A DNA stretch of 6,992 nt, taken from Methanobacteriota archaeon (GTDB taxonomy: Archaea; Halobacteriota; Syntropharchaeia; DAOWMC01). The notes beneath the pieces are model-generated. The model saw only the letters and a list, made by a program, of their open reading frames with translations, made no database searches and was not told where the DNA came from. The position numbers were made by a program, and so were the translations under genes. The DNA is taken from contig DAOWMC010000057.1 of assembly GCA_030643285.1 (NCBI GenBank), positions 1 to 6,992 on the forward strand, read 5' to 3'. Positions 1 through 6,223 of this stretch are shown here, piece after piece. The stretch's first letter is position 1; each line of letters opens with the position of its first letter.

Positions 1-396
1 GTCCCCAAGAGAGATTGTTTCGCCGTCGTTAACACTTACAAAAGATTTTTCGGGTATACGTAGGAGATCCATAAGCATCCCTTTTGCTTTAGGGCTGGAA
101 ATCAATTTTGCATCAGGGTAGCGGGAGAGTACATGGGGGATGCTGCCTGAGTGGTCCTGTTCCGCATGAAGTGAAACTACGTAATCGAGTTTAGGTACAT
201 TCTCAAGCTGTGTTAGCAGATCATCAACCATAAGCGGATCAACCGTATCAATCAAAACAGTCTTCTCGCTACCTTCAATTAAAAAGGCGTTGTAACTTGT
301 TCCGTCCGGAAGAGGGATGAGGGAGTCGAAGAGACGTCTGTCCCAATCCACAGAACCCATCCAGTAAATTTTGTCTTTAATTTTCCTTGGTTTCAT
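1..396 (-). CDS. fprA: FprA-type flavodiiron protein, N-terminal part (runs off window)
   Basis: The 132 visible codons are the start of the metallo-beta-lactamase-like di-iron domain of an A-type flavoprotein. Residues 77-82 read HAEQDH, the HxExDH iron-ligand motif, followed by SGSIP; the FDSLIPLPDGTSYNAFLI stretch at 23-40 is typical of the family. In the family a C-terminal flavodoxin domain follows; here it lies beyond the window edge. Methanogen FprA is an F420H2 oxidase that reduces O2 to water in the cytoplasm; other members reduce NO. Which one this is cannot be read from the fragment. The ATG at 396-394 is set by AGGAGG four bases upstream (406-401). A 16-codon ORF with its own ribosome site ends in a TGA overlapping this ATG, so translation may be coupled. 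The 5' leader contains an attC-like palindrome (453-521). Family call is secure; the enzyme activity is inferred. Confidence 0.9.
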   Translation of the reverse strand, partial: MKPRKIKDKIYWMGSVDWDRRLFDSLIPLPDGTSYNAFLIEGSEKTVLIDTVDPLMVDDLLTQLENVPKLDYVVSLHAEQDHSGSIPHVLSRYPDAKLISSPKAKGMLMDLLRIPEKSFVSVNDGETISLGD

Positions 397-443
397 AATA
401 CCTCCTTTGTTAGCTTCTCCGATGTTTCAAAGATTTTCCTCAT
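393..443 (-). CDS. Micro-ORF (16 codons) overlapping the fprA start
   Basis: The ORF starts at ATG 443-441, seven bases after AGGAG (455-451), and encodes MRKIFETSEKLTKEVL. Its TGA stop (395-393) shares bases with the fprA ATG (396-394), giving an ATGA stop-start overlap. The frame is open back to 515, and an ATG at 476-474 would give 27 residues, but only the 443 start has a well-placed Shine-Dalgarno. It resembles no family I recognise. It could be a translated leader that couples ribosomes to fprA, or a chance ORF in a purine-rich leader. The right arm of the attC-like site at 453-521 runs into its ribosome site. Confidence 0.35.
   Translation of the reverse strand: MRKIFETSEKLTKEVL
401..406 (-). 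promoter_or_regulatory. Shine-Dalgarno of fprA
   Basis: AGGAGG lies four bases before the ATG at 396. It falls inside the last codons of the micro-ORF, so ribosomes ending the micro-ORF would be on top of this site. Confidence 0.7.
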
Positions 444-452
444 TTTTTGTCT

Positions 453-521
453 CCTAATTCTTGAGTTCACCTTCATTTTGTAGCATAGCGGAAAAATATC
501 AGGTGCAACGGTTCGTTATGT
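453..521 (-). repeat. attC-like recombination site 2 (downstream of the methyltransferase)
   Basis: Read on the minus strand the order is CATAAC (520-515), seven bases, TGCACCTGA (507-499), an A/T-rich loop, AGGTGAA (472-466), seven bases CTCAAGA (465-459), then ATTAGG (458-453). The inner arms TTGCACCT and AGGTGAA pair with one unpaired G, and both spacers are seven bases. This is the R''-L''-L'-R' order of integron attC sites, with the expected extrahelical base. The final core has A instead of the G of GTT, and the outer arms pair at only four of six positions, so the site is degenerate or the core has mutated. It shares CATAAC-N7-TGCAC-N2-GA with the site at 1164-1229. It sits in the leader of fprA. 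The call rests on architecture, not on a covariance search. Confidence 0.5.
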
Positions 522-530
522 GTTTTATCA

Positions 531-545
531 TTTATATTTTTTATG
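531..545 (-). promoter_or_regulatory. Candidate archaeal TATA box for fprA
   Basis: The minus strand reads ATAAAAAATATAAATG here, the best TATA-like stretch upstream of fprA. Transcription would start about 25 bases downstream, near 510, giving a leader of about 115 bases that contains most of attC-like site 2 and the micro-ORF. No clear BRE precedes it. Confidence 0.35.
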
Positions 546-586
546 GCGTATATTACCAATTGGGCGTTTTCGAACTGGTTTAAGTG

Positions 587-1138
587 CTATATATTCTTCT
601 TACATTTTACATGAAACTTGGTTTGTTGAATAATTTTTAAAACTCCAGCTTCTTCTATCTTTTGTACGGTCTCAGAACGTGATTGATGTCCGTCCTCGAT
701 AATTATTGTTCCATCTCGTTTTAGCAATCTGCTTAATTCTGTCAAAAACTTCTCTGGCTGTTCTATCATATGAAACATATCCAGAGCATAAATCACATCG
801 GCCGTCTCGTTAACTATAGATGTGCGGTATCCTTCTGCCAGGATTGCTTCTACATTTGTTAATTTGTATTTTTCAATTTTCACTTTTATTTTTTTAATGG
901 CAAGAGGGTGAATATCTACTGCTATTACCTTGCCATATTCTCCAACCGTATTGGAAGCATTTTGGATATATCTGGCAGGGCCACAACCGTAATCAATAAC
1001 GGTTTGCCCCGATTTTAGATCAAGTGTTCTAAAGTTTTTATTTGACCGTTTTCCCAAAAAATCCATCAATTTCATTGTAGCGGTCATAATATGGAAAGCT
1101 ATGTTTGGCATTACCTCTCTGTTTTTTCTATTTTTCAT
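587..1138 (-). CDS. Class I SAM-dependent methyltransferase, probable integron-type cassette gene
   Basis: This 183-residue protein has the Rossmann methyltransferase motifs in order: motif I VIDYGCGP at 47-54, the acidic residue ending the second strand in VIAVD (D75), ADVIYALDMFH at 113-123, and LLKRDGTIIIED at 138-149. It is a compact Methyltransf_11/25-like enzyme with a lysine-rich C-terminus (KCKKNI). Substrate is unknown; arsenite, quinone, small-molecule and protein methylation all remain possible. The ATG at 1138 follows GAGGAG (1148-1143) at four bases, which favours it over the internal ATG at codon 10. The gene lies between two attC-like palindromes in the same orientation, and the stretch from 1169 to 458 has the size and gene-then-attC order of one cassette. 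No promoter of its own is evident. Family call is firm; cassette status is inference. Confidence 0.88.
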   Translation of the reverse strand: MKNRKNREVMPNIAFHIMTATMKLMDFLGKRSNKNFRTLDLKSGQTVIDYGCGPARYIQNASNTVGEYGKVIAVDIHPLAIKKIKVKIEKYKLTNVEAILAEGYRTSIVNETADVIYALDMFHMIEQPEKFLTELSRLLKRDGTIIIEDGHQSRSETVQKIEEAGVLKIIQQTKFHVKCKKNI

Positions 1139-1142
1139 TATT

Positions 1143-1149
1143 CTCCTCG
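1143..1149 (-). promoter_or_regulatory. Shine-Dalgarno of the methyltransferase gene
   Basis: CGAGGAG lies four bases before the ATG at 1138. It is the only ribosome site in the short gap between attC-like site 1 and the gene, so it travels with the putative cassette. Confidence 0.6.
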
Positions 1150-1163
1150 TTATTTATTCTCAC

Positions 1164-1229
1164 ACATAACACTTGGATCACAGGCGGAGGTGTGATAGCA
1201 CCGGGGTCCTGTGCAGCCACTTGTTATGC
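1164..1229 (-). repeat. attC-like recombination site 1 (upstream of the methyltransferase)
   Basis: On the minus strand: GCATAAC (1229-1223), spacer AAGTGGC (1222-1216), TGCACAGG (1215-1208), a 23-base loop, CCTGTGA (1184-1178), spacer TCCAAGT (1177-1171), GTTATGT (1170-1164). The outer arms CATAAC/GTTATG pair perfectly. The inner arms pair along TCACAGG with one unpaired G on the first side. The two seven-base spacers are partly complementary, with a two-base mismatch next to the outer arm. Paired R boxes, an unpaired spacer region, paired L boxes and an extrahelical base are the diagnostic layout of integron attC sites, and 66 bases is a usual length. The cores deviate from RYYYAAC/GTTRRRY at one position, but both sides change together. 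The broken HEPN reading frame runs into it, as cassette ORFs often do. Confidence 0.65.
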
Positions 1230-1456
1230 GAGCACACTATCACACTATTTCTACGGACAGCATTATCAATTGCCCCCAAATAGAGAATGAATACATTGAT
1301 ATATCCCAACAAATCAGAGAACGAAATATCCATCGCTTTATTATTATGATGAACAAGATTATTTCTCTTCGTAACAACTGAGTCAAAGAGAGCCTTATTG
1401 CCCTCAAATTCATTAGCCGTATCTTTCGCTAAAGTCCTTAACAGATATAATCCTTT
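1178..1456 (-). pseudogene. C-terminal remnant of a HEPN-domain protein
   Basis: A frame of 92 sense codons runs from just after a TAA at 1459-1457 to a TGA at 1180-1178, with no ATG, GTG or TTG until after its key motif. It contains TKRNNLVHHNNKAMDISF, then SDLLGYINVFILYLGAID. RNNLVH is the RNxxxH catalytic motif of HEPN ribonucleases, and the following helix resembles RiboL-PSP/MAE-type HEPN domains. The N-terminal half and start codon are missing, so this is a decayed gene. The last 17 codons (from 1228 on) read through attC-like site 1. The 5' end overlaps the last 44 bases of the phosphatase gene in another frame, suggesting a deletion junction near 1440-1460. HEPN proteins are often toxins of toxin-antitoxin or defence systems; no antitoxin is visible. 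The frame is read directly; the family is my recognition. Confidence 0.6.
1190..1245. repeat. Inverted repeat GTGTGATAG / CTATCACAC overlapping attC-like site 1
   Basis: GTGTGATAG at 1190-1198 is the exact reverse complement of CTATCACAC at 1237-1245, with 38 bases between. One arm lies in the loop of attC-like site 1 and the other just outside it, so the two folds compete. Function unknown. Confidence 0.4.
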
Positions 1457-1937
1457 TTAACGCTTTTTCCATACATATTTTTATCTCGTAAAAGGTTTGA
1501 TCGTATACGGAATCACCCTTACCACTCGGGTCTTCAATATCGCCGGGTTCCCCTGCAAACTCCTTTAGCGTGAAAACATCTTTTCCCTTTATCTCTTCAA
1601 ATACCATCAATTTGCTTTTCTGAAGGTCAGTCATTGTTAGTATCAAATCGGAGTTTTCTATTATATCTTTATGCCAGTTCAGATCGGTTGAACGAAAATC
1701 TTCGGAAAAAGGAATGCCATTATCCTTTATTGTTAGTTTGGCATCCAGTGAAAATGCGCTATCATCGCGCGCGTGAGTGGCAATTCCCCCTGAACAAACA
1801 TGAATCTGAGAATCATAGCCATGTTCTGACAACATGTACTTGAGAGTATATTCTGCCATGGGGCTCCTGCAGGTGTTTGCATCACAAACAAAAAGGACCT
1901 GTTTATAGATTGTGGCCCCATTTTTAGTGTTTACCAT
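1413..1937 (-). CDS. Low-molecular-weight protein phosphatase, YwlE/Wzb/ArsC-type
   Basis: This 174-residue cytosolic protein has the CX5R phosphate-binding loop at 18-24 (CDANTCR) followed by SPMAE, the SGGIATH stretch at 49-55, LTMTDLQKSKL at 100-110, and the general-acid DP at 136-137. These define the LMW-PTP/arsenate reductase superfamily; the mechanism is a Cys18 phospho-enzyme with Arg24 binding phosphate. The Thr in NTCRSP matches YwlE, where that Thr selects phosphoarginine; tyrosine phosphatases commonly have Ile there. Arginine phosphatase is therefore an option, but tyrosine phosphatase or arsenate reductase cannot be excluded. A TATA-like box sits 26-33 bases upstream and no Shine-Dalgarno precedes the ATG, so the mRNA is probably leaderless. 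The last ten or so residues (ISVKDFSERYG) lie past the usual family end and overlap the HEPN remnant in another frame, hinting that the 3' end was recut. Confidence 0.88.
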   Translation of the reverse strand: MVNTKNGATIYKQVLFVCDANTCRSPMAEYTLKYMLSEHGYDSQIHVCSGGIATHARDDSAFSLDAKLTIKDNGIPFSEDFRSTDLNWHKDIIENSDLILTMTDLQKSKLMVFEEIKGKDVFTLKEFAGEPGDIEDPSGKGDSVYDQTFYEIKICMEKALKRIISVKDFSERYG

Positions 1938-1962
1938 ACATCGATATATCTGAGCAGGTTGC

Positions 1963-1978
1963 TATTTAAACTTTTTTC
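1963..1978 (-). promoter_or_regulatory. BRE/TATA promoter of the phosphatase gene, leaderless
   Basis: The minus strand reads GAAAAAAG then TTTAAATA (1970-1963), a good BRE-TATA pair. Counting about 25 bases from the box centre puts the start at about 1940, almost on the ATG at 1937. The bases just before the ATG (GATATATCGATGT) hold no Shine-Dalgarno. Confidence 0.55.
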
Positions 1979-1994
1979 ATTCAACTTTTTGAAT
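1979..1994. repeat. Small hairpin between LonB fusion and phosphatase
   Basis: ATTCAA and TTGAAT form a six-base stem with a four-base loop. It lies 16 bases past the stop of the LonB fusion and touches the BRE of the phosphatase promoter. It could help end the upstream transcript or act as an operator; no long T run follows it, so neither role is established. Confidence 0.3.
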
Positions 1995-2009
1995 AGTTTT
2001 AAAATTGAA

Positions 2010-4775
2010 TTATTGGGGAAGAGCTTTGTCCGGTATTGAAATCCCCAATTTTGCCTCTTTTGCAAATTGTTTAATCTTTACAAGGAAACTTTGTTTTTTA
2101 ACCCCAATCAAACTGTACTCCAATACCTCTCCAATAGATGAAACCGGGATTATCTTTATCTTATCCTTGAAAGCTGCCTCTATCAGAACATCACCCATAT
2201 TTGATTTTGGGATCAATACCTTCTTAACACCTGCAAGTGCCGCAGCTTCGATTTTATGGGTTACACCTCCAACAGGTAGCACATCACCCCGTACGGAAAG
2301 TGAACCGGTCATCGCAACGGATTGATCGATGGGGATGCCTTCCAACGCAGATATCACGGCAGTAGCAACTGAAACTGATGCAGAATCTCCTTCAACTCCT
2401 TCATACGTCCCGACAAACTGGATGTGAACATCTTTTGATGAAATGTCCTTTCCTGTAAATTTTTTAATTATTGCCGACACGTTCTGGACTGCTTCCTGTG
2501 CAATTTCCTGCAGTCTACCAGTTGCAATTACCCTTCCCTCTTCTTTTGATTGTGCTGGCGTAACCTCGGCAATAATGGGAAGCATTACACCCGAATCCCC
2601 TATTACCGCGAGCCCATTAACCCTGCCGATTTCAGCACCCTCACTTTTGAACATCTTGTAATCCTTTCTACGCTCAAGGTACTGATCCGCAAGCTGTTGT
2701 TCGACTGACCTTGACATTTTCTTTGCTTCCAAAACATGCTTTGCAGTCGTTAGTTCTGTCCCGTCAGATCTTGCAACGTCACCTGCTACCCGGACTAATC
2801 CACCCAAATCACGAAGTATCAATGTAAGCTGCCCCTTACGCCCGGCCCTACGTCTTGCTTCCCGTATTATCTCGGCACAGGCTTCAGAGGTAAAGTGAGG
2901 AATCTTTTCATCTTTTTCGACCTCCTGAGCAACAAACCTTATCAACTTTCGGCGGTTCTCTGGTGTGTCCTCCATCGTTTCTTTCATGTATACTTCATAC
3001 CCGTAACCCTTTATCCTTGAACGTAGGGCAGGGTGCATTCCCTGAACTGCATCCAGGTTTCCTGCTGCAACCATCACAAAGTTACAGGGAACCGGCTCGG
3101 TCTTTACCATCGCACCTGAACTTCTTTCGGATTGTCCGGTTATGGAAAACTTGCCCTCCTGAAGTGCAGTTAAAAGGCTCTGTTGAGACTCTATTCGCAG
3201 TGTATTTATTTCATCGATGAATAGAACACCTTTATGGGCTTTGTGAATTGCACCGGATTCTACTCTATCATGTGATGGGGTTTCAAGGCCCCCTGATTGG
3301 AACGGGTCATGTCTCACATCACCAAGCAAAGCCCCTGCATGTGAACCGGTAGCATCTAAAAATGGTGCTTTTTCCAATCCTTGATTCGAAACCAAAAGCT
3401 TTAGAACCATTACCTCGTCTTTTGGCATTACATATCGCAGGGCGACAAATACCATTGCAGCTACAAGAACTCCCATCAATATTTGTCCCTGTAATATGGC
3501 AAATATGATTATTCCGAATATAATTAGCATATAGACCATACTTCGGGATTGAGTTTTCTTTCTGGCTTCCAACTTGTGTAGTTGCACAACCTCCTTTCCC
3601 TTACCGGCAGGAAGAACCCTTATCTTTGGAGTATTGGAATCTTCGGGATTGTGGTATACCAGAACATCCTGTAATTCTTCTTTTGGCAAAAGTTCTGCCA
3701 TTCCTTTAGCCAACATTGACTTTCCAGTTCCGGGGGTTCCGATCATCATGATATGACGTCTCTGCTTTGCTGCCTTGTTTATAACCTCAACACCATGTTC
3801 CTGACCCAAAACCTGGTCTATTAGCAATTCAGGGATCTTTATGTTTTTAGTATGCTCAAATTCCATACCACCAAGAAGCTCATTTTCTGTGTGTTTATCC
3901 TTATCAGAGGAGATCCAATGGGCAGTGTTTTTGCATTCGGGGCATGCTTTCATCTCGATTTCATTCCATAAAGTTGTTTTATAGCCACAATGTTTGCAAT
4001 AGAATCCCATATATTCTTTAGGTGGTGGATCACTCACATCTTCTACCTCTTTAATATCATTTTCATTAAGAAGCTTGAATATACCACCATTCGGATCATC
4101 AGGCTTATTTTTTCCTACAACTGTCCTAATTATGAGCATGATGAGGATAAGAGGCAAGATAAACAGGATAAAAGGCAAAAGGGAAAAGTACATCTCGGTA
4201 ATCGGCCCTGTAAATTGTGGTGGTATACCTTCTTTTAATTCAAAAGATTCATGCATTATGTCTTTAGAATCAGTGGAATGGCCCAATCCGAGGGCATGAC
4301 CAAGTTCATGCTTAACAGTGGTTTCCATGTTTTTATCATTGTGTGGAAACCATACAATACCACTTTGACTGCCACATTCGAGCGTTATTGTCACATCACG
4401 GAACGCGTCCCCTAACACCTCATATTCACAAACCCCTATAACGCCCCCATCAATTTCTTTTACCCATAAAATTACAATATCCGCATCTTTTTTTGAATCT
4501 ATAAGATTAAAATCCACAAGGTAGCTCAGTTTACCGTTTCCACCACCTTCCCACCAGTTCATTGAACTTATCACATCTTCCCTGTATTGCGGGTCATATC
4601 CATCAGGGACATTTATGTCATCGATATAAACTGTAATAGGCGAATGATCCCATGGATCGACATATTCTTTGTCATACTCATATCCCAGAGCAGGCGATAA
4701 AGATGAGATTAACAAAACTGATGTTAGCACAAGCATTAAAAAAATTTTCAAAAACCTCGAATTATTTTGGTTCAC
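2010..4775 (-). CDS. Matrixin-like zinc protease / zinc ribbon / LonB membrane protease fusion
   Basis: Numbering is from GTG 4775 (921 residues). Domains: signal peptide or first membrane segment ~7-30; matrixin-like domain ~35-190 with [11 protein letters not shown] (His156, Glu157, His160, His166) and a Met-turn DIM (Met174); membrane segment ~196-219; cytosolic zinc ribbon C260/C263/C278/C281; then full LonB: Walker A GTPGTGKS 346-353, a two-helix membrane hairpin ~413-448 inside the AAA+ module, Walker B VLFIDE 517-522, sensor Asn573, and protease domain with EGDSAS (Ser798) and GGVTHK (Lys841). The Ser-Lys gap of 43 matches Archaeoglobus LonB. Ordinary LonB has about 620-650 residues and lacks the first ~300. 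Predicted topology puts matrixin outside and LonB inside. LonB is the ATP-dependent quality-control protease of the archaeal membrane. The frame is also open to TTG 4817, but a TATA box lies inside that extension and GTG 4775 gives a clean signal peptide. Confidence 0.92.
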   Translation of the reverse strand: MNQNNSRFLKIFLMLVLTSVLLISSLSPALGYEYDKEYVDPWDHSPITVYIDDINVPDGYDPQYREDVISSMNWWEGGGNGKLSYLVDFNLIDSKKDADIVILWVKEIDGGVIGVCEYEVLGDAFRDVTITLECGSQSGIVWFPHNDKNMETTVKHELGHALGLGHSTDSKDIMHESFELKEGIPPQFTGPITEMYFSLLPFILFILPLILIMLIIRTVVGKNKPDDPNGGIFKLLNENDIKEVEDVSDPPPKEYMGFYCKHCGYKTTLWNEIEMKACPECKNTAHWISSDKDKHTENELLGGMEFEHTKNIKIPELLIDQVLGQEHGVEVINKAAKQRRHIMMIGTPGTGKSMLAKGMAELLPKEELQDVLVYHNPEDSNTPKIRVLPAGKGKEVVQLHKLEARKKTQSRSMVYMLIIFGIIIFAILQGQILMGVLVAAMVFVALRYVMPKDEVMVLKLLVSNQGLEKAPFLDATGSHAGALLGDVRHDPFQSGGLETPSHDRVESGAIHKAHKGVLFIDEINTLRIESQQSLLTALQEGKFSITGQSERSSGAMVKTEPVPCNFVMVAAGNLDAVQGMHPALRSRIKGYGYEVYMKETMEDTPENRRKLIRFVAQEVEKDEKIPHFTSEACAEIIREARRRAGRKGQLTLILRDLGGLVRVAGDVARSDGTELTTAKHVLEAKKMSRSVEQQLADQYLERRKDYKMFKSEGAEIGRVNGLAVIGDSGVMLPIIAEVTPAQSKEEGRVIATGRLQEIAQEAVQNVSAIIKKFTGKDISSKDVHIQFVGTYEGVEGDSASVSVATAVISALEGIPIDQSVAMTGSLSVRGDVLPVGGVTHKIEAAALAGVKKVLIPKSNMGDVLIEAAFKDKIKIIPVSSIGEVLEYSLIGVKKQSFLVKIKQFAKEAKLGISIPDKALPQ

Positions 4776-4794
4776 CTTCCCACCAATCCAATTG

Positions 4795-4804
4795 TATTTT
4801 ATAG
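4795..4804 (-). promoter_or_regulatory. TATA box deciding the start of the LonB fusion
   Basis: The minus strand reads CTATAAAATA, the strongest TATA match upstream of the gene. About 25 bases further downstream is GTG 4775, so the mRNA would be leaderless or nearly so; a partial Shine-Dalgarno (GGTGG, about 4784-4780) also sits close before GTG. A second, weaker candidate (TATATAG over the stop codon of the metallophosphoesterase, about 4835-4841) would give a leader of some 35 bases. Confidence 0.5.
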
Positions 4805-4834
4805 ATGCATAGGCCAAATAGTTTCTGGATTATT

Positions 4835-5563
4835 CTATATACCATTAAGAATTCTACTTGCCAGAAATTCAGGTAGACCCGAATCCAAAATTTTTCGGGA
4901 GGCCAAGTTAACATCATAGTGCGTTCTATATACCGTGAATTCTTTTACTTTAAAGTCAATCACCGCAAAACTTGCCATTTTGTTTCCATCCCTTGGTTGA
5001 CCGACCGAACCGGGGTTAAGTATGCATCGCCCGTTTATAGTAAATTTACCCCCATCGATATAATGCTCAACCTTTATCTGATCCCGATTATAGGCAAATG
5101 ATAAAGGAACATGAGTATGGCCAACAAGTGTTATGTCCTCTTCTATGAATTCAAAGCAGTCATTTGCCACAGATATATTGTTCACGTATTCGGTTATCGG
5201 GTTCATTGGGCTCCCGTGAACTAAAAAAGCCCCACCAATTTTAATCGATTTTTTTTGCGATTCTAAAAAACTTTTTGATTCGGCAGTCAATTTATTTGCA
5301 GTCCATTTTATCGCCTGTTTTGCTGTAGGGTTAAACCAGTTCAAATCCATCAGACCAATCGCTGCTGCATCATGGTTTCCCATCACGGATTTTATTTGCC
5401 GGTCTTTGATCAACCTTATACATTCATTAGGGTTCGCCCCGTACCCAACTATGTCACCAAGGCATACAATGGGGCTATCAAAACCCTTTAACAATTCGAG
5501 CACTTTTCTCAAAGCCTCGAGATTTCCATGAATATCAGAGATTATACACAAACGATCGGGCAT
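4835..5563 (-). CDS. YfcE/MJ0936-like metallophosphoesterase
   Basis: The 242-residue protein carries the full calcineurin-like metal-site set: SDIHGN at 9-14 (Asp10, His12), GDIVGYG at 36-42 (Asp37), GNHD at 62-65 (Asn63, His64), HGS with His116, GHTH at 148-151 (His149, His151), followed by NPGSVGQPRD at 183-192. This order and length match the YfcE/MJ0936 group (Metallophos_2), di-metal phosphodiesterases whose natural substrates are mostly unknown. It is cytosolic, with no signal peptide or membrane segment. ATG 5563 is chosen over an in-frame TTG at 5599 because GGAG (5575-5572) lies eight bases upstream and SDIHGN then falls at the usual depth. It is divergent from the flavin reductase gene across 81 bases and sits 59 bases upstream of the LonB fusion, which appears to have its own promoter. 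Confidence 0.92.
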   Translation of the reverse strand: MPDRLCIISDIHGNLEALRKVLELLKGFDSPIVCLGDIVGYGANPNECIRLIKDRQIKSVMGNHDAAAIGLMDLNWFNPTAKQAIKWTANKLTAESKSFLESQKKSIKIGGAFLVHGSPMNPITEYVNNISVANDCFEFIEEDITLVGHTHVPLSFAYNRDQIKVEHYIDGGKFTINGRCILNPGSVGQPRDGNKMASFAVIDFKVKEFTVYRTHYDVNLASRKILDSGLPEFLASRILNGI

Positions 5564-5600
5564 AAATTCAACTCCGTTCCATAGTAAATGGTTAGGCAAA

Positions 5601-5608
5601 GTTATATG
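5601..5608 (+). promoter_or_regulatory. Candidate TATA box of the flavin reductase gene
   Basis: GTTATATG preceded by GGCAAA would place transcription start near 5630, about 15 bases before ATG 5645, leaving room for the GGTGA ribosome site at 5636-5640. Confidence 0.4.
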
Positions 5609-5616
5609 CCTTTATG

Positions 5617-5629
5617 CTTAATAAATAGT
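5617..5629 (-). promoter_or_regulatory. Candidate TATA box of the metallophosphoesterase gene
   Basis: The minus strand reads CTATTTATTAAGC; a start about 25 bases downstream (near 5598) would give a leader of about 35 bases with GGAG. It lies downstream of the opposing TATA candidate, so the two divergent promoters would overlap and could not easily be occupied together. Confidence 0.35.
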
Positions 5630-5644
5630 GAGATTGGTGATATA

Positions 5645-6187
5645 ATGGAATTAAAAGAAAAAGAACATCCGAAATTATTGGTCCGACAGGTGATTGTTGT
5701 TACAACAATTTCTGAAAATGGGATAGCCAATGCGGCACCCTTCAGTCTTAGCTCCCCCATAAGCTTTGACCCGGCATTATTTGGCTTTTCCTGTAATCCG
5801 AAACACGACACCTGGCAAAATATTCAAAAAACCAAAGATTTTGTTGTAAACGTTGTTTCGGAAGATTTTGGGCCGCTTATGAAGATCTTAGAGACAGATT
5901 ACGATTATGAAGTTAACGAAATTGAAAAAGCAGGTTTAACCGAGGAAAAATCAAAGAAAGTCAAATCGCCAAGGATTAAGGAGGCAAATGCCTGGATAGA
6001 ATGTTCATTTGAAGATTCAGTAAAACTTGGAGATCATATCTGGGTTGTTGGTAAGGTATGCTGTGCAGAGGTCAAAGATGAACTATGGGATAACGTTCTT
6101 GATCTGGATCGAGCCAGGAACCTGTGTCACATAGGCGGGAAATTCTTTGCAGGTGATATAAAAATAAAGGAATACGAGAGAGCTTAA
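5645..6187 (+). CDS. Flavin reductase-like FMN-binding protein (flavoredoxin family)
   Basis: The 180-residue protein has the pattern of the flavin reductase-like split-barrel family: RQVIVVTTISENGIANAAPF from residue 14, a SPISFDPALFGF stretch at 37-48, DTWQNIQKTKDFVVNVV at 55-71 (the NI..T..FVVN motif of FMN contact), and GDHIWVVGKV at 129-138. Relatives include flavoredoxin and FMN-binding electron-transfer proteins of anaerobes, as well as two-component monooxygenase reductases; the partner here is not visible. Cysteines at 50, 120, 139, 140 and 161 are noted, without a known metal site. ATG 5645 is preferred over ATG 5588 because GGTGA lies four bases upstream and the 5588 start would add 19 residues not seen in the family and lie before the candidate promoter. 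Convergent with the histone gene, with 28 bases between stops. Confidence 0.88.
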   Translation: MELKEKEHPKLLVRQVIVVTTISENGIANAAPFSLSSPISFDPALFGFSCNPKHDTWQNIQKTKDFVVNVVSEDFGPLMKILETDYDYEVNEIEKAGLTEEKSKKVKSPRIKEANAWIECSFEDSVKLGDHIWVVGKVCCAEVKDELWDNVLDLDRARNLCHIGGKFFAGDIKIKEYERA

Positions 6188-6190
6188 GGT

Positions 6191-6203
6191 TAAAAAATAA
6201 AGA
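6191..6203 (-). terminator. T-rich terminator of the histone gene
   Basis: Just past the histone stop the minus strand reads CTTTATTTTTTAA, an uninterrupted run of six T with flanking T, the usual form of an archaeal intrinsic terminator. Confidence 0.45.
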
Positions 6204-6208
6204 GCGTT

Positions 6209-6223
6209 TGGGATTTTATCCCA
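6209..6223. terminator. Weak hairpin between convergent genes
   Basis: TGGGAT and ATCCCA form a six-base stem with a three-base loop across the histone stop codon. It might help stop both convergent transcripts, but it is short and partly coding. Confidence 0.25.

Noticed and set aside
1190..1245. Repeat pair as a CRISPR or transposon end
   Set aside because: Only one inverted pair with no regular spacing, no transposase gene and no target duplication seen.
1105..1290. 61-codon plus-strand ORF
   Set aside because: It starts inside the methyltransferase gene and runs antisense through attC-like site 1; no ribosome site and no protein-like composition.
3866..4775. Separate matrixin and LonB genes with an internal LonB start at ATG 3866
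   Set aside because: No stop codon separates them, and the zinc ribbon and second membrane segment form a sensible linker. The upstream GGTGGT is only a weak ribosome site, so an internal start is possible but unsupported.
5564..5599. TTG start at 5599 for the metallophosphoesterase
   Set aside because: ATG 5563 has GGAG at good spacing and puts the SDIHGN motif at the usual distance from the N-terminus.
5588..5644. ATG 5588 start for the flavin reductase gene
   Set aside because: It would start before the candidate promoter's transcription start and lacks a ribosome site; ATG 5645 follows GGTGA.
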